From contig NZ_JACVHF010000017.1 in the NCBI RefSeq assembly GCF_014502795.1, forward strand, positions 1-64,000: a DNA stretch of 64,000 nt, in the 5' to 3' direction. This stretch comes from Heliobacterium chlorum. GTDB lineage: Bacteria > Bacillota > Desulfitobacteriia > Heliobacteriales > Heliobacteriaceae. Below, piece after piece: positions 8,297-17,760 of the stretch (the first letter of the stretch is position 1; every line of letters starts with the position of its first letter). The notes beneath the pieces are model-generated. The model was not told where the DNA came from and ran no database searches. It saw only the letters and a list, made by a program, of their open reading frames with translations. Made by a program: the position numbers and the translations under genes.

Positions 8297-8637
8297 GTAG
8301 GTCTATCTCCTTTCACACCTTCAGAAATTCATCTTGTACCGAATCGTACCTGTCCACTTAAACTGTACCATTCGCTTATAACTTTGTAAAAAGGTATTCT
8401 ATTCAAAAGAGACAGAATTTTATAAATAATATTCCACCTAAGAACAAAAATTTCAAGCATTGTGAGGATTGACACAAATAGATGGGAGGTCTAAAATCAG
8501 ATTATCGTGATATATTAATTTATTGATAGATTGAATAGCGAATGGACTATAGTATCGTCACAGGGTCTTCATTGGTGAACCCTTTCGTCATCTTTTTGAT
8601 GTTAACAACGACTACACCACTGACCGGAGGAACTCAA
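8297..8637. other. Divergent intergenic region
   Basis: It lies between the minus-strand LUD gene and the plus-strand ArsR gene and must contain promoters for both. The plus-strand promoter at 8469-8497 is clear. A/T-rich partial dyads follow at 8508-8530 (GATATATTAATTTATTGATAG) and may be the ArsR operator, but the symmetry is weak. The in-frame start at 8542, upstream of the ArsR gene, lacks a ribosome site. Confidence 0.5.
8469..8497 (+). promoter_or_regulatory. SigmaA promoter for the ArsR regulator gene
   Basis: TTGACA at 8469-8474 and TAAAAT at 8492-8497 are separated by 17 bases. This is a near-consensus housekeeping promoter pointing at the ArsR gene, leaving a leader of roughly 130 bases. 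Confidence 0.7.
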
Positions 8638-8919
8638 ATGGAGAAAGATTTTCGACAGTACTCAGAATCAGCGGACCTTCTCAAAGCGATGGCTCATCCG
8701 GTTCGCCTCTGTATCCTTCGGGGACTCATGCAAAAAGGAGACTGCAACGTATCTCATATGCAACACTGCCTGGACCTGCCCCAATCGACCATTTCCATGC
8801 ATTTGCAGAAGTTGCGAGCTGCCGGAGCCGTAGAAGGGGTGCGAAATGGACTGGAGATTAATTATCGAATCAAGAACGATACGATAAAAGGTTTATTACA
8901 TTGTTTATTTCCCGAATAA
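8638..8919 (+). CDS. ArsR/SmtB-family transcriptional regulator
   Basis: This 93-residue winged-helix protein has the ArsR core: AMAHPVRLCILRGLM, then the recognition helix QSTISMHLQKLRAAGAV and the wing GLEINYRI. Start ATG 8638 follows GGAGG at 8626-8630. Cysteines occur at 25, 36, 44 and 89. A pair formed by one near the start of the core and one near the C-terminus recalls the persulfide sensors SqrR and BigR, which use two distant cysteines, although Cys25 is offset by about one helical turn. The next gene is a sulfur-handling fusion enzyme, so sensing of reactive sulfur is a reasonable inference. Metal sensing is the alternative. Confidence 0.88.
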   Translation: MEKDFRQYSESADLLKAMAHPVRLCILRGLMQKGDCNVSHMQHCLDLPQSTISMHLQKLRAAGAVEGVRNGLEINYRIKNDTIKGLLHCLFPE

Positions 8920-9077
8920 ACATTCAAGTCATACAAAAGCATATCTTCGGCAAACCGATTCGTTGAAAAATGAGCCTTACGAGAGAGTAACCTTGTTCAT
9001 CTCCTCTGAAATCATAGCCTCCGAGAAATTCGCAACAACGTGCGGAAATGAACATGAAATGAAGGAGAGATAACCTC

Positions 9078-11636
9078 ATGAGCAAAAAAGTGGTCATCGT
9101 CGGCGGTGTCGCCGGTGGAGCATCGACAGCAGCCCGTTTGCGGCGGCTCGACGAGCAAGCAGAGATTATCATCTTTGAACGAGACGGATACATCTCTTTT
9201 GCCAACTGCGGCTTGCCCTACTACGTCGGAGAAACCATCGTCGAGCGGGAAAACTTAATTTTGCAGACCCCCGAGATGATGCAAAACCGCTTTAACATTG
9301 ACGCCCGCCTGCACAGTGAAGTGGTAGCCGTCGACGGTGTTCAGAAAAAAGTCACCGTCAAGAGCGCAGACCGGGGCAGCTACGAAGAGACCTACGATGT
9401 GCTCGTTTTAGCGCCGGGCGCCAAACCCTTTATCCCGCCGATTGCTGGTGTGCACAGCGATAAGATCTACACTCTCCGGAATATCCCCGATGCCGACCGG
9501 ATTAAGGCAGCGGTAGATCAAAAAAGAGTCCACCGAGCTGTCGTCATCGGCGGCGGGTTTATCGGTGTCGAGATGGCCGAGAACTTGTGTGATCGCGGGA
9601 TTGACGTTACCCTCGTTGAGGCAGCGCCTCACATTTTGATGCCCTTTGACGATGATATGGTCACCACGGCGGAAAAGGAATTGGAGGAACGTGGTGTACG
9701 GCTGATTCTTGGTGACGGTGTGCAAGGTTTTGCCGAACAAGGGGCTGCCGAAACCAGTGAAATTGAGGTCGCCTTAAGCAGCGGCACCCGATTGACTGCC
9801 GAAATGATCATTCTGGCTATCGGCGTCAAGCCCGATGTAGAATTTCTAAAGGATTCAGGCCTGAAGTTTGGACCTCGTGGTCACCTCATCGTCAATGAGC
9901 ATATGCAGACGAACATAGAAAACATCTACGCTGTCGGAGATGCTATTCAAGTCATCGACTTTGTCAATGGCAGTGAAACAGCCATTCCCTTAGCTGGTCC
10001 TGCCAACAAGCAAGGTCGTATCGCCGCCGACAACATCTGCGGGATAGACAGCGTCTTCCGGGGATCCCAGGGCACCTCGATCATCAAGATATTCGGGTTG
10101 ACTGGAGCAGTCACCGGAAACAACGAGCGAACTCTCCGCCGTCTGGGCATCGCTTATCGTGTCGTCCATGTACACCCCAATTCTCATGCGTCCTATTACC
10201 CGGGGGCATCGCCGATCGCGTTGAAAGTGATCTTTGATGAAAAGGGAAAAGTGCTCGGCGCGCAAGCCTTCGGCTATGATGGTGTGGACAAACGCATCGA
10301 CGTCATCGCCACTGTCATCCGTATGGGCGGAACCGTTGATGACCTGAAGGAATTGGAACTGTCCTATGCGCCGCCCTATTCGTCGGCCAAGGACCCTGTC
10401 AACATGGCTGGTTTTTTGGCGGAAAACCTTTTGGCCAGCCGAACGGACCTCTTTGTCACCAGCGAAATCGATCAGATCGATCGGGAAAAAGCGGTCCTCC
10501 TTGACGTTCGTTCCGAACTCGAATATGAAACAGGTCACATCCCCGGCTCCGTCCTGCTCCCCCTAGAAGTGCTTCGACAGCGTCTCGATGAATTAGATCC
10601 TGTGAAAGAATACTGGGTCTATTGCAGAGTCGGCTTTCGAGGATACTTAGCCGAGCGGATATTAAAACAGCGAGGCTTTAAAGCAAAAAACCTCTCTGGA
10701 GGCTACAGCTCCTATGAAATCGCTCAATACAAGGCGGGAGGTTGTAACATGAACCAGCCAAAACAACCGAACAGTGGCTGTGGACCTACTTGTGGGACTG
10801 TGTGTGGGCAGACGGCGGCGGCGGGGAAGGTAGAAACGAACACGACCGAGACGAACTTTTCGGCTCCGGCGAATGTGAGTTTTGACCAACATGATCGCAA
10901 GCTGAATGCCTGCGGACTGTGCTGCCCCGGACCGCTCATGCAGGTTAAAAAGTGCGTGGACGAGATGACGCCGGGACAACGGCTGTATGTGGAAGCCTCC
11001 GACCCTGGCTTTTATAAAGACATTGAATCTTGGTGTCAGCGGACCGGTAACGGCTTGCTTAATCGTTCTAAAGATGCAGGGCTTATCAAAGCGTTGATTC
11101 AAAAAGGGTGTATGGATGCTGATATGGTGAATAACCCCGCCCAGTCAGGACAGATGGCGCCTGCCAAGGACAATAAAACGATCGTCGTCTTCAGCGGTGA
11201 TCTGGATAAGGCCATAGCTTCCTTCATCATCGCTAACGGTGCCGCCTCGATGGGGAAAAAAGTGACCATGTTCTTCACCTTCTGGGGCCTAAACATCTTG
11301 AAAAAGGAAGACCCTCAACCGGTGGAAAAAGGATTCATGGATCGCATGTTCTCCATGATGATGCCGAGCCACAGCAAAGATTTGCCCTTATCGAAGATGA
11401 ACATGATGGGCATGGGTCCGAAGATGATCCGCATGGTTATGCAGAATAAAAACGTCCAGTCCCTTGAAGAACTGCTCATGGCCGCCATGGACCAGGGGAT
11501 CGAACTGGTCGCCTGTCAGATGTCGATGGACGTGATGGGTATCAAAGCGGAAGAACTCATCGATGGAGTCAAAATCGGCGGTGTCGGCTATTACCTCGGT
11601 GAGGCGGAAGATTCCAATGTGAACCTGTTTATCTAA
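9078..11636 (+). CDS. CoA-disulfide/persulfide reductase fused to rhodanese, TusA and DsrE domains
   Basis: This is a four-domain sulfur enzyme of 852 residues. Residues 1-445 are an FAD/NAD(P)H disulfide oxidoreductase with VIVGGVAGGASTAARLRR and the single active cysteine in SFANCGLPY (Cys44), as in CoA-disulfide and NADH-dependent persulfide reductases. About 455-555 is a rhodanese domain with active loop CRVGFRG (Cys516). A cysteine-rich linker CGPTCGTVCG follows. About 608-680 is a TusA-like domain with CGLCCPGPLMQVKKC, and 697-852 is a DsrE-like domain. It starts at ATG 9078 after GAAGGAGAG, 158 bases behind an ArsR regulator. Likely it reduces per- and polysulfides and passes sulfane sulfur between its own domains. 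Domain calls are firm; the physiological substrate is inferred. Confidence 0.93.
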   Translation: MSKKVVIVGGVAGGASTAARLRRLDEQAEIIIFERDGYISFANCGLPYYVGETIVERENLILQTPEMMQNRFNIDARLHSEVVAVDGVQKKVTVKSADRGSYEETYDVLVLAPGAKPFIPPIAGVHSDKIYTLRNIPDADRIKAAVDQKRVHRAVVIGGGFIGVEMAENLCDRGIDVTLVEAAPHILMPFDDDMVTTAEKELEERGVRLILGDGVQGFAEQGAAETSEIEVALSSGTRLTAEMIILAIGVKPDVEFLKDSGLKFGPRGHLIVNEHMQTNIENIYAVGDAIQVIDFVNGSETAIPLAGPANKQGRIAADNICGIDSVFRGSQGTSIIKIFGLTGAVTGNNERTLRRLGIAYRVVHVHPNSHASYYPGASPIALKVIFDEKGKVLGAQAFGYDGVDKRIDVIATVIRMGGTVDDLKELELSYAPPYSSAKDPVNMAGFLAENLLASRTDLFVTSEIDQIDREKAVLLDVRSELEYETGHIPGSVLLPLEVLRQRLDELDPVKEYWVYCRVGFRGYLAERILKQRGFKAKNLSGGYSSYEIAQYKAGGCNMNQPKQPNSGCGPTCGTVCGQTAAAGKVETNTTETNFSAPANVSFDQHDRKLNACGLCCPGPLMQVKKCVDEMTPGQRLYVEASDPGFYKDIESWCQRTGNGLLNRSKDAGLIKALIQKGCMDADMVNNPAQSGQMAPAKDNKTIVVFSGDLDKAIASFIIANGAASMGKKVTMFFTFWGLNILKKEDPQPVEKGFMDRMFSMMMPSHSKDLPLSKMNMMGMGPKMIRMVMQNKNVQSLEELLMAAMDQGIELVACQMSMDVMGIKAEELIDGVKIGGVGYYLGEAEDSNVNLFI

Positions 11637-11640
11637 AAGC

Positions 11641-11766
11641 AAGATCATCCAAGGAATGCCATTAAAACAGGTTGACCAAGAAGTTGGATACTATGATCAA
11701 AGCCATTTCCATCGATGGTTCGCGAAAATCATGGGAATTACGCCGGGGCAATATGCTTCGTATGTC
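11641..11766 (+). pseudogene. Remnant of an AraC-family HTH domain
   Basis: Right after the fusion enzyme, one frame reads MPLKQVDQEVGYYDQSHFHR and continues WFAKIMGITPGQY. This is the second helix-turn-helix of AraC regulators (EVGYYDQSHFHRWF, then TPGQY). Everything upstream of it is missing because the preceding gene ends at 11636. It has no start or ribosome site, so it is a dead fragment. It marks a past deletion or rearrangement. Confidence 0.7.
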
Positions 11767-11770
11767 ACCT

Positions 11771-11837
11771 TCGCCCATTCACGCAGTCTCCTCAATACCA
11801 CGCGGTGTTGGGGGCAGCGTGAATGGGCCTTTATTTT
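11771..11837 (+). terminator. Rho-independent terminator
   Basis: GCCCATTCACGC (from 11773) pairs with GCGTGAATGGGC (to 11828), followed by TTTATTTTTTATTT. It probably ends the ArsR/sulfur-enzyme unit. Confidence 0.8.
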
Positions 11838-11946
11838 TTATTTCGCTACTTCGAAACCCGGTCAAAAAAGAGACTACCTTTTATCTGTTTAAGACATACT
11901 ATTCGAGGAAATAAATGGACCCGTGCGCTTGGGGGGGATAGGGCGG

Positions 11947-13644
11947 ATGAGAAACAGCTGGATAAACAAACTTCTTTCCATTTTTACATATGAAAAGGTC
12001 CGAAAAAAAACCTTTTCCCTCAGTCCATCTCGAACTGGAAAAGCCCTATCCTTGCGACGATCTACGTCGTTTTTGCGCAGTCCTTCCATGTCGTTGCCTA
12101 CTACACAGTATGCCATTCAAAAATGGTTATCTGAGCGGTTTCAATCCGAAAAAAATCCCGATTTTGCCATTCGAGCTCTGCAAACGTCCTGGGGCCAGGT
12201 TACGATTGCATTTTACCGTAGTCTCACAAATTCTAATCAAATTCAAGAGTTCCTCATTGCCCCGTTGGTGGAATATCTTCCACCTATCGATCGATCATTA
12301 TGTCCGAAAGACTTGAAAGATCGTCTCACGTATTGCCATATTGTCAGTGATGTGTTTACCCACGATAGTTTGATCCGCAGCATTACCTCAGGGTTGACCT
12401 TTGTTCATATCGACGGTTGTGACTGGGGATTAGCGCTTGATTTTCAAGGTCTCCGCGGTCGAAACGTCAGTGAGCCCCATACTGAGACGGTTGTTCAGGG
12501 GCCTTATGATGGTTTTGTCGAAGACATTAACGTAAACCTGCAATTGCTGCGTTTTCGCCTGGCCACGCCTGATTTTATCGCAGAGGGTATTCCGGCTGGA
12601 AAACGGGAAATGGGTCCGATCTATTTGTTATATATTGATGGGCTGACGAACCCAAAAGTAATCCGGGAGATGCGCCGTCGGCTTGAATCGATAGATATTG
12701 ATATGCTGTATAACGTGGGGCAGATTGAATCATTTATCGAAGATCGGCCTTTCTCTTTTTTTTCCCAAACGATTACGACCGAAAGGCCTGATCGTACGAT
12801 TGCGTTCCTTTTGGAGGGCTCAGTTGCCCTTATACTGAACGGCAGTCCGCTCGCCCTAATCGCACCGGTAACCCTATGGTCCCAGGTTCACTCACCGGAA
12901 GATATATATAACCGCTGGCCCATCAGTTCCTTCGCACGGATTTTACGGGTGATAGGTTCTTTAACGACCATTTTTTTGCCTGCCGTATACACAGCGATGG
13001 TCGTGTTCCATCCGGAAATGATACCCACCGATTTGATGTTGGCCATTGCGTCGTCCAGAGAGCATGTTCCTTTTCCAACGGCCTTTTCTCTGTTATTTCT
13101 CGAGGTTGCCTTTGACTTTATTCGTGAGGCGGCCCTTCGTGTACCCAAGATGATAGGTCCCACCATCGGAATTGTCGGCGCGATCATTATAGGACAAGCG
13201 GTGGTCGAAGCGGGTATTGTTTCTCCCGTGGCGATTATCGTCGCTGCAATTACTGGACTCGCCGGCTTTTCCATACCTCAATATACGCTCGTCAACAGTT
13301 TTCGGATTGTGCGGTTAATCTTACTTTTTTCAGCTCATTTTTTTGGATTCTATGGAGTCCTCCTCGGTTTGGTTGTTTTAGTCCATCACTTAAGCGGGCT
13401 AAAGTCTCTAGGCGTTCCCTTTCTATCTCCATTTAGTCCTTTTCGAAAACCGACGGGAGATACATTCATTCGCACTGCTGAATTCTCCATCGAAAAGCGA
13501 CCCTTCTATGCTAGGCCCTTAGATCAATTTAAGCAGCGTCCTGTGAATCGTCCTTGGGATCCGAGGATTCCTCCCGAAGTATTGCTCTTGACCGAAGATT
13601 TGAGAACACGCCAAAAGAGGGTAAACCATCGTGAAACAGTTTAA
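11947..13644 (+). CDS. gerA: Spore germination receptor subunit A, GerA family (operon 1)
   Basis: The 565-residue protein has the two-part GerA layout. A hydrophilic N-terminal domain (about 1-350) carries YLLYIDGLTNPKVIREMRRR and TERPDRTIAFLLEGSVALIL. A membrane domain follows with FHPEMIPTDLMLAIASSRE, PFPTAFSLLFLEVAFDFIRE and VGAIIIGQAVVEAGIVSP. GerA subunits sit in the inner spore membrane and with B and C form nutrient-gated receptors. I prefer ATG 11947, after GGGGGGAT, over the GTG at 11923 in front of it. A CATACTA box at 11895-11901 could be the -10 of a forespore sigma factor, but no matching -35 is clear. The 3' end overlaps gerB by 14 bases. Confidence 0.93.
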   Translation: MRNSWINKLLSIFTYEKVRKKTFSLSPSRTGKALSLRRSTSFLRSPSMSLPTTQYAIQKWLSERFQSEKNPDFAIRALQTSWGQVTIAFYRSLTNSNQIQEFLIAPLVEYLPPIDRSLCPKDLKDRLTYCHIVSDVFTHDSLIRSITSGLTFVHIDGCDWGLALDFQGLRGRNVSEPHTETVVQGPYDGFVEDINVNLQLLRFRLATPDFIAEGIPAGKREMGPIYLLYIDGLTNPKVIREMRRRLESIDIDMLYNVGQIESFIEDRPFSFFSQTITTERPDRTIAFLLEGSVALILNGSPLALIAPVTLWSQVHSPEDIYNRWPISSFARILRVIGSLTTIFLPAVYTAMVVFHPEMIPTDLMLAIASSREHVPFPTAFSLLFLEVAFDFIREAALRVPKMIGPTIGIVGAIIIGQAVVEAGIVSPVAIIVAAITGLAGFSIPQYTLVNSFRIVRLILLFSAHFFGFYGVLLGLVVLVHHLSGLKSLGVPFLSPFSPFRKPTGDTFIRTAEFSIEKRPFYARPLDQFKQRPVNRPWDPRIPPEVLLLTEDLRTRQKRVNHRETV

Positions 13645-14734
13645 ACAAGAGGGCTATGTAGGCGGTATCGAGTCTTTTGTACTTGTGAGCATGTATATAC
13701 TTGTCAAACTCTTTTTTCATATTCCCCGAGAACTTTCTGCCGAAGCTGGAACCGCTTCCTGGATGGTACCGATCATTGCCTGTATCACGGTTATACCTAT
13801 CTTCTTATGTATTGAGCGGGTAGCTAACCGTTTCTCGCGGGCCTCTTTGTTAAGTATCTCGGGATTATTTTGGGGACGGTATGTACAATGGTTTCTTGGG
13901 TTGTTGTTGACCCTGTTGCTAATCGTTCATTCGGGCTATCAGATGCGTATTTTTGCGGAATTTATCATTATGACGTTACTTCCGAGTACATCCATTGCAA
14001 CGATTATCATCTCTTCAACGGTGTTGTGTATTTTCCTTGCTTACAATGGGTTAGAAAATCTCTCTCGGACTGCCTGGTTGCTCTTTCCGCTTGCGATATT
14101 TGTCTTTTTAGTTTCGATTTTTCTAATCGGTTTCCAAGGACACCTGTATTACCTATCTCCATGGTTAGGGTACGGGGAACTCGCTACGATCGAAACGGGT
14201 ATTCGTTTCATGGGACTTTATAAGGAAATGATGTTGCTCATGCTCATCGCTCCATTATTTCGTAAGCAAAAAGTCTTTCGCCGGGTTGGTTTCGGTTCTT
14301 TACTTTTTTCGGCGAGTTTATTTACGATCGTTCAAATTGTTTTACACCTGAATTTTCCCTTCCCCGGTGCCAAGGAAGTCGGCTTTCCTTTATATCAACT
14401 GGCGAGATTGATAAACCTTCAATTTATCCTTCAACGATTAGAACCATTTATGGTTTTCGCATGGTCCACCGTATCTACGGTGGGTATCGCTGTCGGGTTC
14501 TATGCGAGTGCTCTAGCCGCCACACAGGGAAGTCGAGCACCAGACTATCGTCCTTTTCTAGTTCCACTAGCACTTCTAGCTGTGATGGTAGCCTTTATTC
14601 CCGAAAGCAGTATTGAGGCCGTCAACACATATACGACCTTAATGATGCTATTCCCCATTGTTTTTTATGGTCTTCCTGTTATCACGTGGATGTGGATGAC
14701 GTTCTTTTATCGTGAGCCGGAGGAAACGAAATGA
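13631..14734 (+). CDS. gerB: Spore germination receptor subunit B, permease-like (operon 1)
   Basis: The 367-residue integral membrane protein of the GerB family has about ten hydrophobic segments and is distantly related to amino-acid transporters. Family words visible are RELSAEAGTASWMVPII near residue 40, FSRASLLSISGLFWG near 75 and GLENLSRTAWLLFP near 145. GerB subunits bind the germinant in the receptor complex. The start overlaps the gerA end and the stop overlaps the gerC start (ATGA), so the three are translated together. The germinant cannot be read from sequence. Confidence 0.92.
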   Translation: MKQFKQEGYVGGIESFVLVSMYILVKLFFHIPRELSAEAGTASWMVPIIACITVIPIFLCIERVANRFSRASLLSISGLFWGRYVQWFLGLLLTLLLIVHSGYQMRIFAEFIIMTLLPSTSIATIIISSTVLCIFLAYNGLENLSRTAWLLFPLAIFVFLVSIFLIGFQGHLYYLSPWLGYGELATIETGIRFMGLYKEMMLLMLIAPLFRKQKVFRRVGFGSLLFSASLFTIVQIVLHLNFPFPGAKEVGFPLYQLARLINLQFILQRLEPFMVFAWSTVSTVGIAVGFYASALAATQGSRAPDYRPFLVPLALLAVMVAFIPESSIEAVNTYTTLMMLFPIVFYGLPVITWMWMTFFYREPEETK

Positions 14735-16023
14735 GATTTTTTTCTTGGCTATTGCTCTGCCTATTCCTAATTTCTTGCGTGGCCGGCTGTTCATCAGGAC
14801 GGGAACTGGAGCGGACGGCTTTTGTATTAACGATGGGCATCGATAAGGGGGAAAATGGATTCCTTAATGTAATTTTCCGGGTGGCTATTCCAAGAAGCAT
14901 GGATATTCGAGCAGGGGGAGAAACAACAACTTTACAAGAAACGACGAAACCGGTGACGATCACTGCACGATCTATTTCAGAGGCAATCAGCCTGGCGAGT
15001 ACAAATATTGAGCGGAAGCTCGATTTTCGTCACTTGCGGATTGTACTCATGGGCGAAGAGCTAGCTCGAGAGGGTCTGGTTTATCACCAAATCGATGCAC
15101 TGGAGAGAAACCCAGAATTCCGGCGGACTACCTATGTGTTGTTGACGGAAGGCCCTGCACGAGAGATATTTTTGTCCACACGACCTGTGCTGGAAAGAAG
15201 TGTTTCCCGTTATGTCGACGGAATTATGTCTAACATGCGTGAACAAGGTTATTCTCGTGCGATTACGATTCATGATTTTGTTTCCGAAATGGAAACATAT
15301 CATGTCGATCCGGTTCTCCCGATGCTCAAGAACAACCCCATGGTTCTTACCGAGAAGAAAGATTCTAAAATAGTTCCGATGCCTGAAAGTGAATATGTAC
15401 AAAGACAGAAAGGAAAAACGGAACCAGGCGGAAAGACCACTGAAAGCCTGATCCGTTCTGGGGGGAATCCAACTGAGTTTATTGGAATAGGGATATTTCA
15501 TCAAGGGAAATTAATCGAGAAATGGTCAGGATGGGATGCGAAAGCCTATAACCTTCTTAGAGATACCTATGATCGTGCGATTTGGACCTTCACTGATCCA
15601 AGCGGAAAATTTACCTATGCCATTGAACTTAATAAATCGAGGGAGCCTAAAGTAAATATAGATTGGGACAATGAAACTCCGCATATATCGATTACCCTCT
15701 CTTTAGAGGGCGATCTTCGCAGCTTACAGTCGCTTCAACCTTATGTGAATCCCGATGGAATGGCCACATTGGAGAATAATGCAGCATCAAGTATTGAAGA
15801 ACTAATTAGACAGGTCATCGTAAAGGCGCAAGAGAAGAAAATAGATCCCTTTTTTCTTTCCCGTTACGTTCGAATGCGCATGGCTTATATTCAAGACTTA
15901 CAAGTTCTCAAGTGGAGAGAAGATTTTTCCCGAGCCCAAGTAGACGTACATGTAAATGTAAAAATTCGTCGACCGGGATTGAGAATTCAACCGGCAGAAG
16001 AATACGAGTACACGGGGGGATAG
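14731..16023 (+). CDS. gerC: Spore germination receptor subunit C, Ger(x)C lipoprotein (operon 1)
   Basis: The N-terminus is a lipoprotein signal, LLLCLFLISCVAGCSSGREL, with the lipobox cysteine near residue 20. The mature part has Ger(x)C family words: RTAFVLTMGIDKG, ITARSISEAISLAS, ERKLDFRHLRIVLMGEE, and the C-terminal VDVHVNVKIRRPGLR. The protein is 430 residues, slightly longer than usual. It should be anchored outside the inner spore membrane and complete the A-B-C receptor. The start sits in ATGA with the gerB stop. No small fourth gene follows it, unlike in operon 2. Confidence 0.93.
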   Translation: MRFFSWLLLCLFLISCVAGCSSGRELERTAFVLTMGIDKGENGFLNVIFRVAIPRSMDIRAGGETTTLQETTKPVTITARSISEAISLASTNIERKLDFRHLRIVLMGEELAREGLVYHQIDALERNPEFRRTTYVLLTEGPAREIFLSTRPVLERSVSRYVDGIMSNMREQGYSRAITIHDFVSEMETYHVDPVLPMLKNNPMVLTEKKDSKIVPMPESEYVQRQKGKTEPGGKTTESLIRSGGNPTEFIGIGIFHQGKLIEKWSGWDAKAYNLLRDTYDRAIWTFTDPSGKFTYAIELNKSREPKVNIDWDNETPHISITLSLEGDLRSLQSLQPYVNPDGMATLENNAASSIEELIRQVIVKAQEKKIDPFFLSRYVRMRMAYIQDLQVLKWREDFSRAQVDVHVNVKIRRPGLRIQPAEEYEYTGG

Positions 16024-16242
16024 TTCTAATGTCCCTTTTTGTATCCTGACTGGATATAAAAAGTCTGTCTCTTGGGGTTAATCACTCCGAGTTAAATTGC
16101 CTAGTATACGATAATGTTAGTACAAACTGAAAGTGTTTACACGAAATGGAAGTTAGCTCATAATTAATAAAGAACAACCTTGTTTTCTCACAAAAACTTC
16201 ACGGAGTAAACCTAGTTTGTCGGAAAGGAAGGTGCAGTTTTA

Positions 16243-16458
16243 ATGTCTATCTGTGAAAAAATCAACAAGTGTCCCTTTTTCCATGACAAGATGCCCAACA
16301 TGCCGGCTTTGGCGGAACGGTTTAAGCAAAAGTACTGCCAAGATCATCCTCAATCTTGTGCTCGTTATTTGGTGGCACAAAAGTTAGGCGGGGACAAAGT
16401 TCCTGCCAACTTGTTTCCCAACCAGACAGAACGGGCCCATCAAATTCTTGGGGAATGA
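16243..16458 (+). CDS. Small conserved cysteine protein of unknown function (71 aa)
   Basis: The protein begins MSICEKINKCPFFHDKMPNM and has further cysteines at KYCQDHPQSCARYLVAQKLG, ending in PANLFPNQTERAHQILG. I recall similar short proteins in other anaerobic Firmicutes, without a known function. Four cysteines in C-x5-C and C-x6-C spacing could bind a metal or redox cluster. The ribosome site GGAAAGGAAGG precedes ATG 16243, and a strong terminator follows, so it forms a single-gene unit. Confidence 0.7.
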   Translation: MSICEKINKCPFFHDKMPNMPALAERFKQKYCQDHPQSCARYLVAQKLGGDKVPANLFPNQTERAHQILGE

Positions 16459-16484
16459 TAGGCGATATACATAATCATTAAGCA

Positions 16485-16536
16485 AAGAGCAAAGCCCGGA
16501 ACGATATGTTGGGCATATCTTCCGGGCTTTGCTCTT
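16485..16536. terminator. Long hairpin terminator between convergent genes
   Basis: A perfect 17-bp arm AAGAGCAAAGCCCGGAA (16485-16501) pairs with TTCCGGGCTTTGCTCTT (16520-16536). T-runs are weak, but it lies exactly between convergent genes. Confidence 0.7.
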
Positions 16537-16592
16537 CTACGGTAGGAACATAATAGATTGAAGAACCGGAACGGGTACTAAAGAGGTTCATC

Positions 16593-17543
16593 TTACGCAA
16601 CACTCGTGACCAATTGCTCTTTGGCTTTGACCAACAGGGTAATCGTTTCGTTCACTGGAGTCGGCACACCGTACATACGGCCTAGGGCGACGACAGCTCC
16701 ATTCAGGGAATCGATTTCGGTATGGCGGCTATGTTGAATATCTTGCAGCATCGAGGCATGGTGGTATCGGGTGGAAGGGATCAGCTTGCTGTAGAAATCG
16801 GCTATATAAGCATCAGCATCGGCCCAGTGGGTCTTTTGCCCGATAGCCTCCAATACGGCAAAGATTTCGCGTACGACATGAATCATCAGTTCGTGGGAAC
16901 CGTCCATGCCGGCGAGTTTACCATAGTTAACTTCCAAGATGGCGCCTAGCGAGTTGAGGGCCGAGTTGTAGATGATTTTGCCCCATATGTACTTCATCAC
17001 ATCTTCACTGGCCCGGGTCGGAATACCGGACTCTCGGAAAATAGCGGCCCATTTCTCAGCGACCGGCAGGGGAATGTGATTTTTGGGAGAACCGATGACC
17101 ACATCGTCGGCGATGACGGTCACTTTGGAGACTCCCGGAGACTGTGTCTCAGCGCCGAAAATAATCCGCCCTAGGAGGATCTTGTCTTCTGGGATATAGG
17201 GAGCAGCCGCTTCGAAATTGCCGTAACCGTTTTGAGCCAGCCATAGGAGGCATTCGGGAGGGCGCAGGCGGGCAATGTCCCGGGCTGCCTCGGCTGTGGC
17301 GTATGACTTCACCGTAAGGATGATCATATCCCAATCGCGATCCTGAGCTTCATCTAGGGAAGAGATAAGCCTATCTGGTGCTTGAGCGTACTCACCCCAG
17401 ATGCCGCATACCTGTAATCCCTTTTGAGAGATTTTCTCTAGCATAGCCGGCCGTGCCAAACCGGTCACCTTATGACCGGCTGCTTTCAACATTGCCCCAT
17501 AGACGGTGCCGATGGCTCCGAGGCCGTAGATTAAAAAGTGCAT
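16593..17543 (-). CDS. panE: 2-dehydropantoate 2-reductase family protein (PanE-like)
   Basis: The 316-residue protein has the ApbA/PanE layout. It has an N-terminal NADP fold with IYGLGAIGTVYGAML, the VKSYATAEAA segment (catalytic-lysine region), and the helical C-terminal domain with NSALNSLGAILEVNYGKL and TEIDSLNGAVVALGR. PanE reduces ketopantoate to pantoate in pantothenate and CoA synthesis. AAGGAG lies upstream of ATG 17543. It is a lone gene without panB or panC nearby, so a relative acting on another 2-keto acid is possible. Family membership is clear. Confidence 0.85.
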   Translation of the reverse strand: MHFLIYGLGAIGTVYGAMLKAAGHKVTGLARPAMLEKISQKGLQVCGIWGEYAQAPDRLISSLDEAQDRDWDMIILTVKSYATAEAARDIARLRPPECLLWLAQNGYGNFEAAAPYIPEDKILLGRIIFGAETQSPGVSKVTVIADDVVIGSPKNHIPLPVAEKWAAIFRESGIPTRASEDVMKYIWGKIIYNSALNSLGAILEVNYGKLAGMDGSHELMIHVVREIFAVLEAIGQKTHWADADAYIADFYSKLIPSTRYHHASMLQDIQHSRHTEIDSLNGAVVALGRMYGVPTPVNETITLLVKAKEQLVTSVA

Positions 17544-17760
17544 CTGTGCCTGATCTCCTTTTTCAATACAGTCGTATATGTTTTATATCGGCATTTTTCT
17601 ACAATTTTATCATCTTGTTCAACAGAAGTCACTTTGGACAATTGAGATAATTCGCGCTAAAATGAAAGAGGATTACTATAATCATTTTTTCAACAAAATT
17701 TTTACATAGTGAACAGTGAGAAAAAACAGAAAAAAGGCCTATGAGAGAGGAGTCTTCATA

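Noticed and set aside
8508-8530. A/T-rich dyad as ArsR operator
   Set aside because: Symmetry is poor and A/T-rich DNA gives such matches by chance; it is kept only as a note in the intergenic entry.
11895-11901. CATACTA as a forespore sigma factor -10 for germination operon 1
   Set aside because: The -10 is attractive, but no matching -35 lies at the right distance, so it is only mentioned under gerA.
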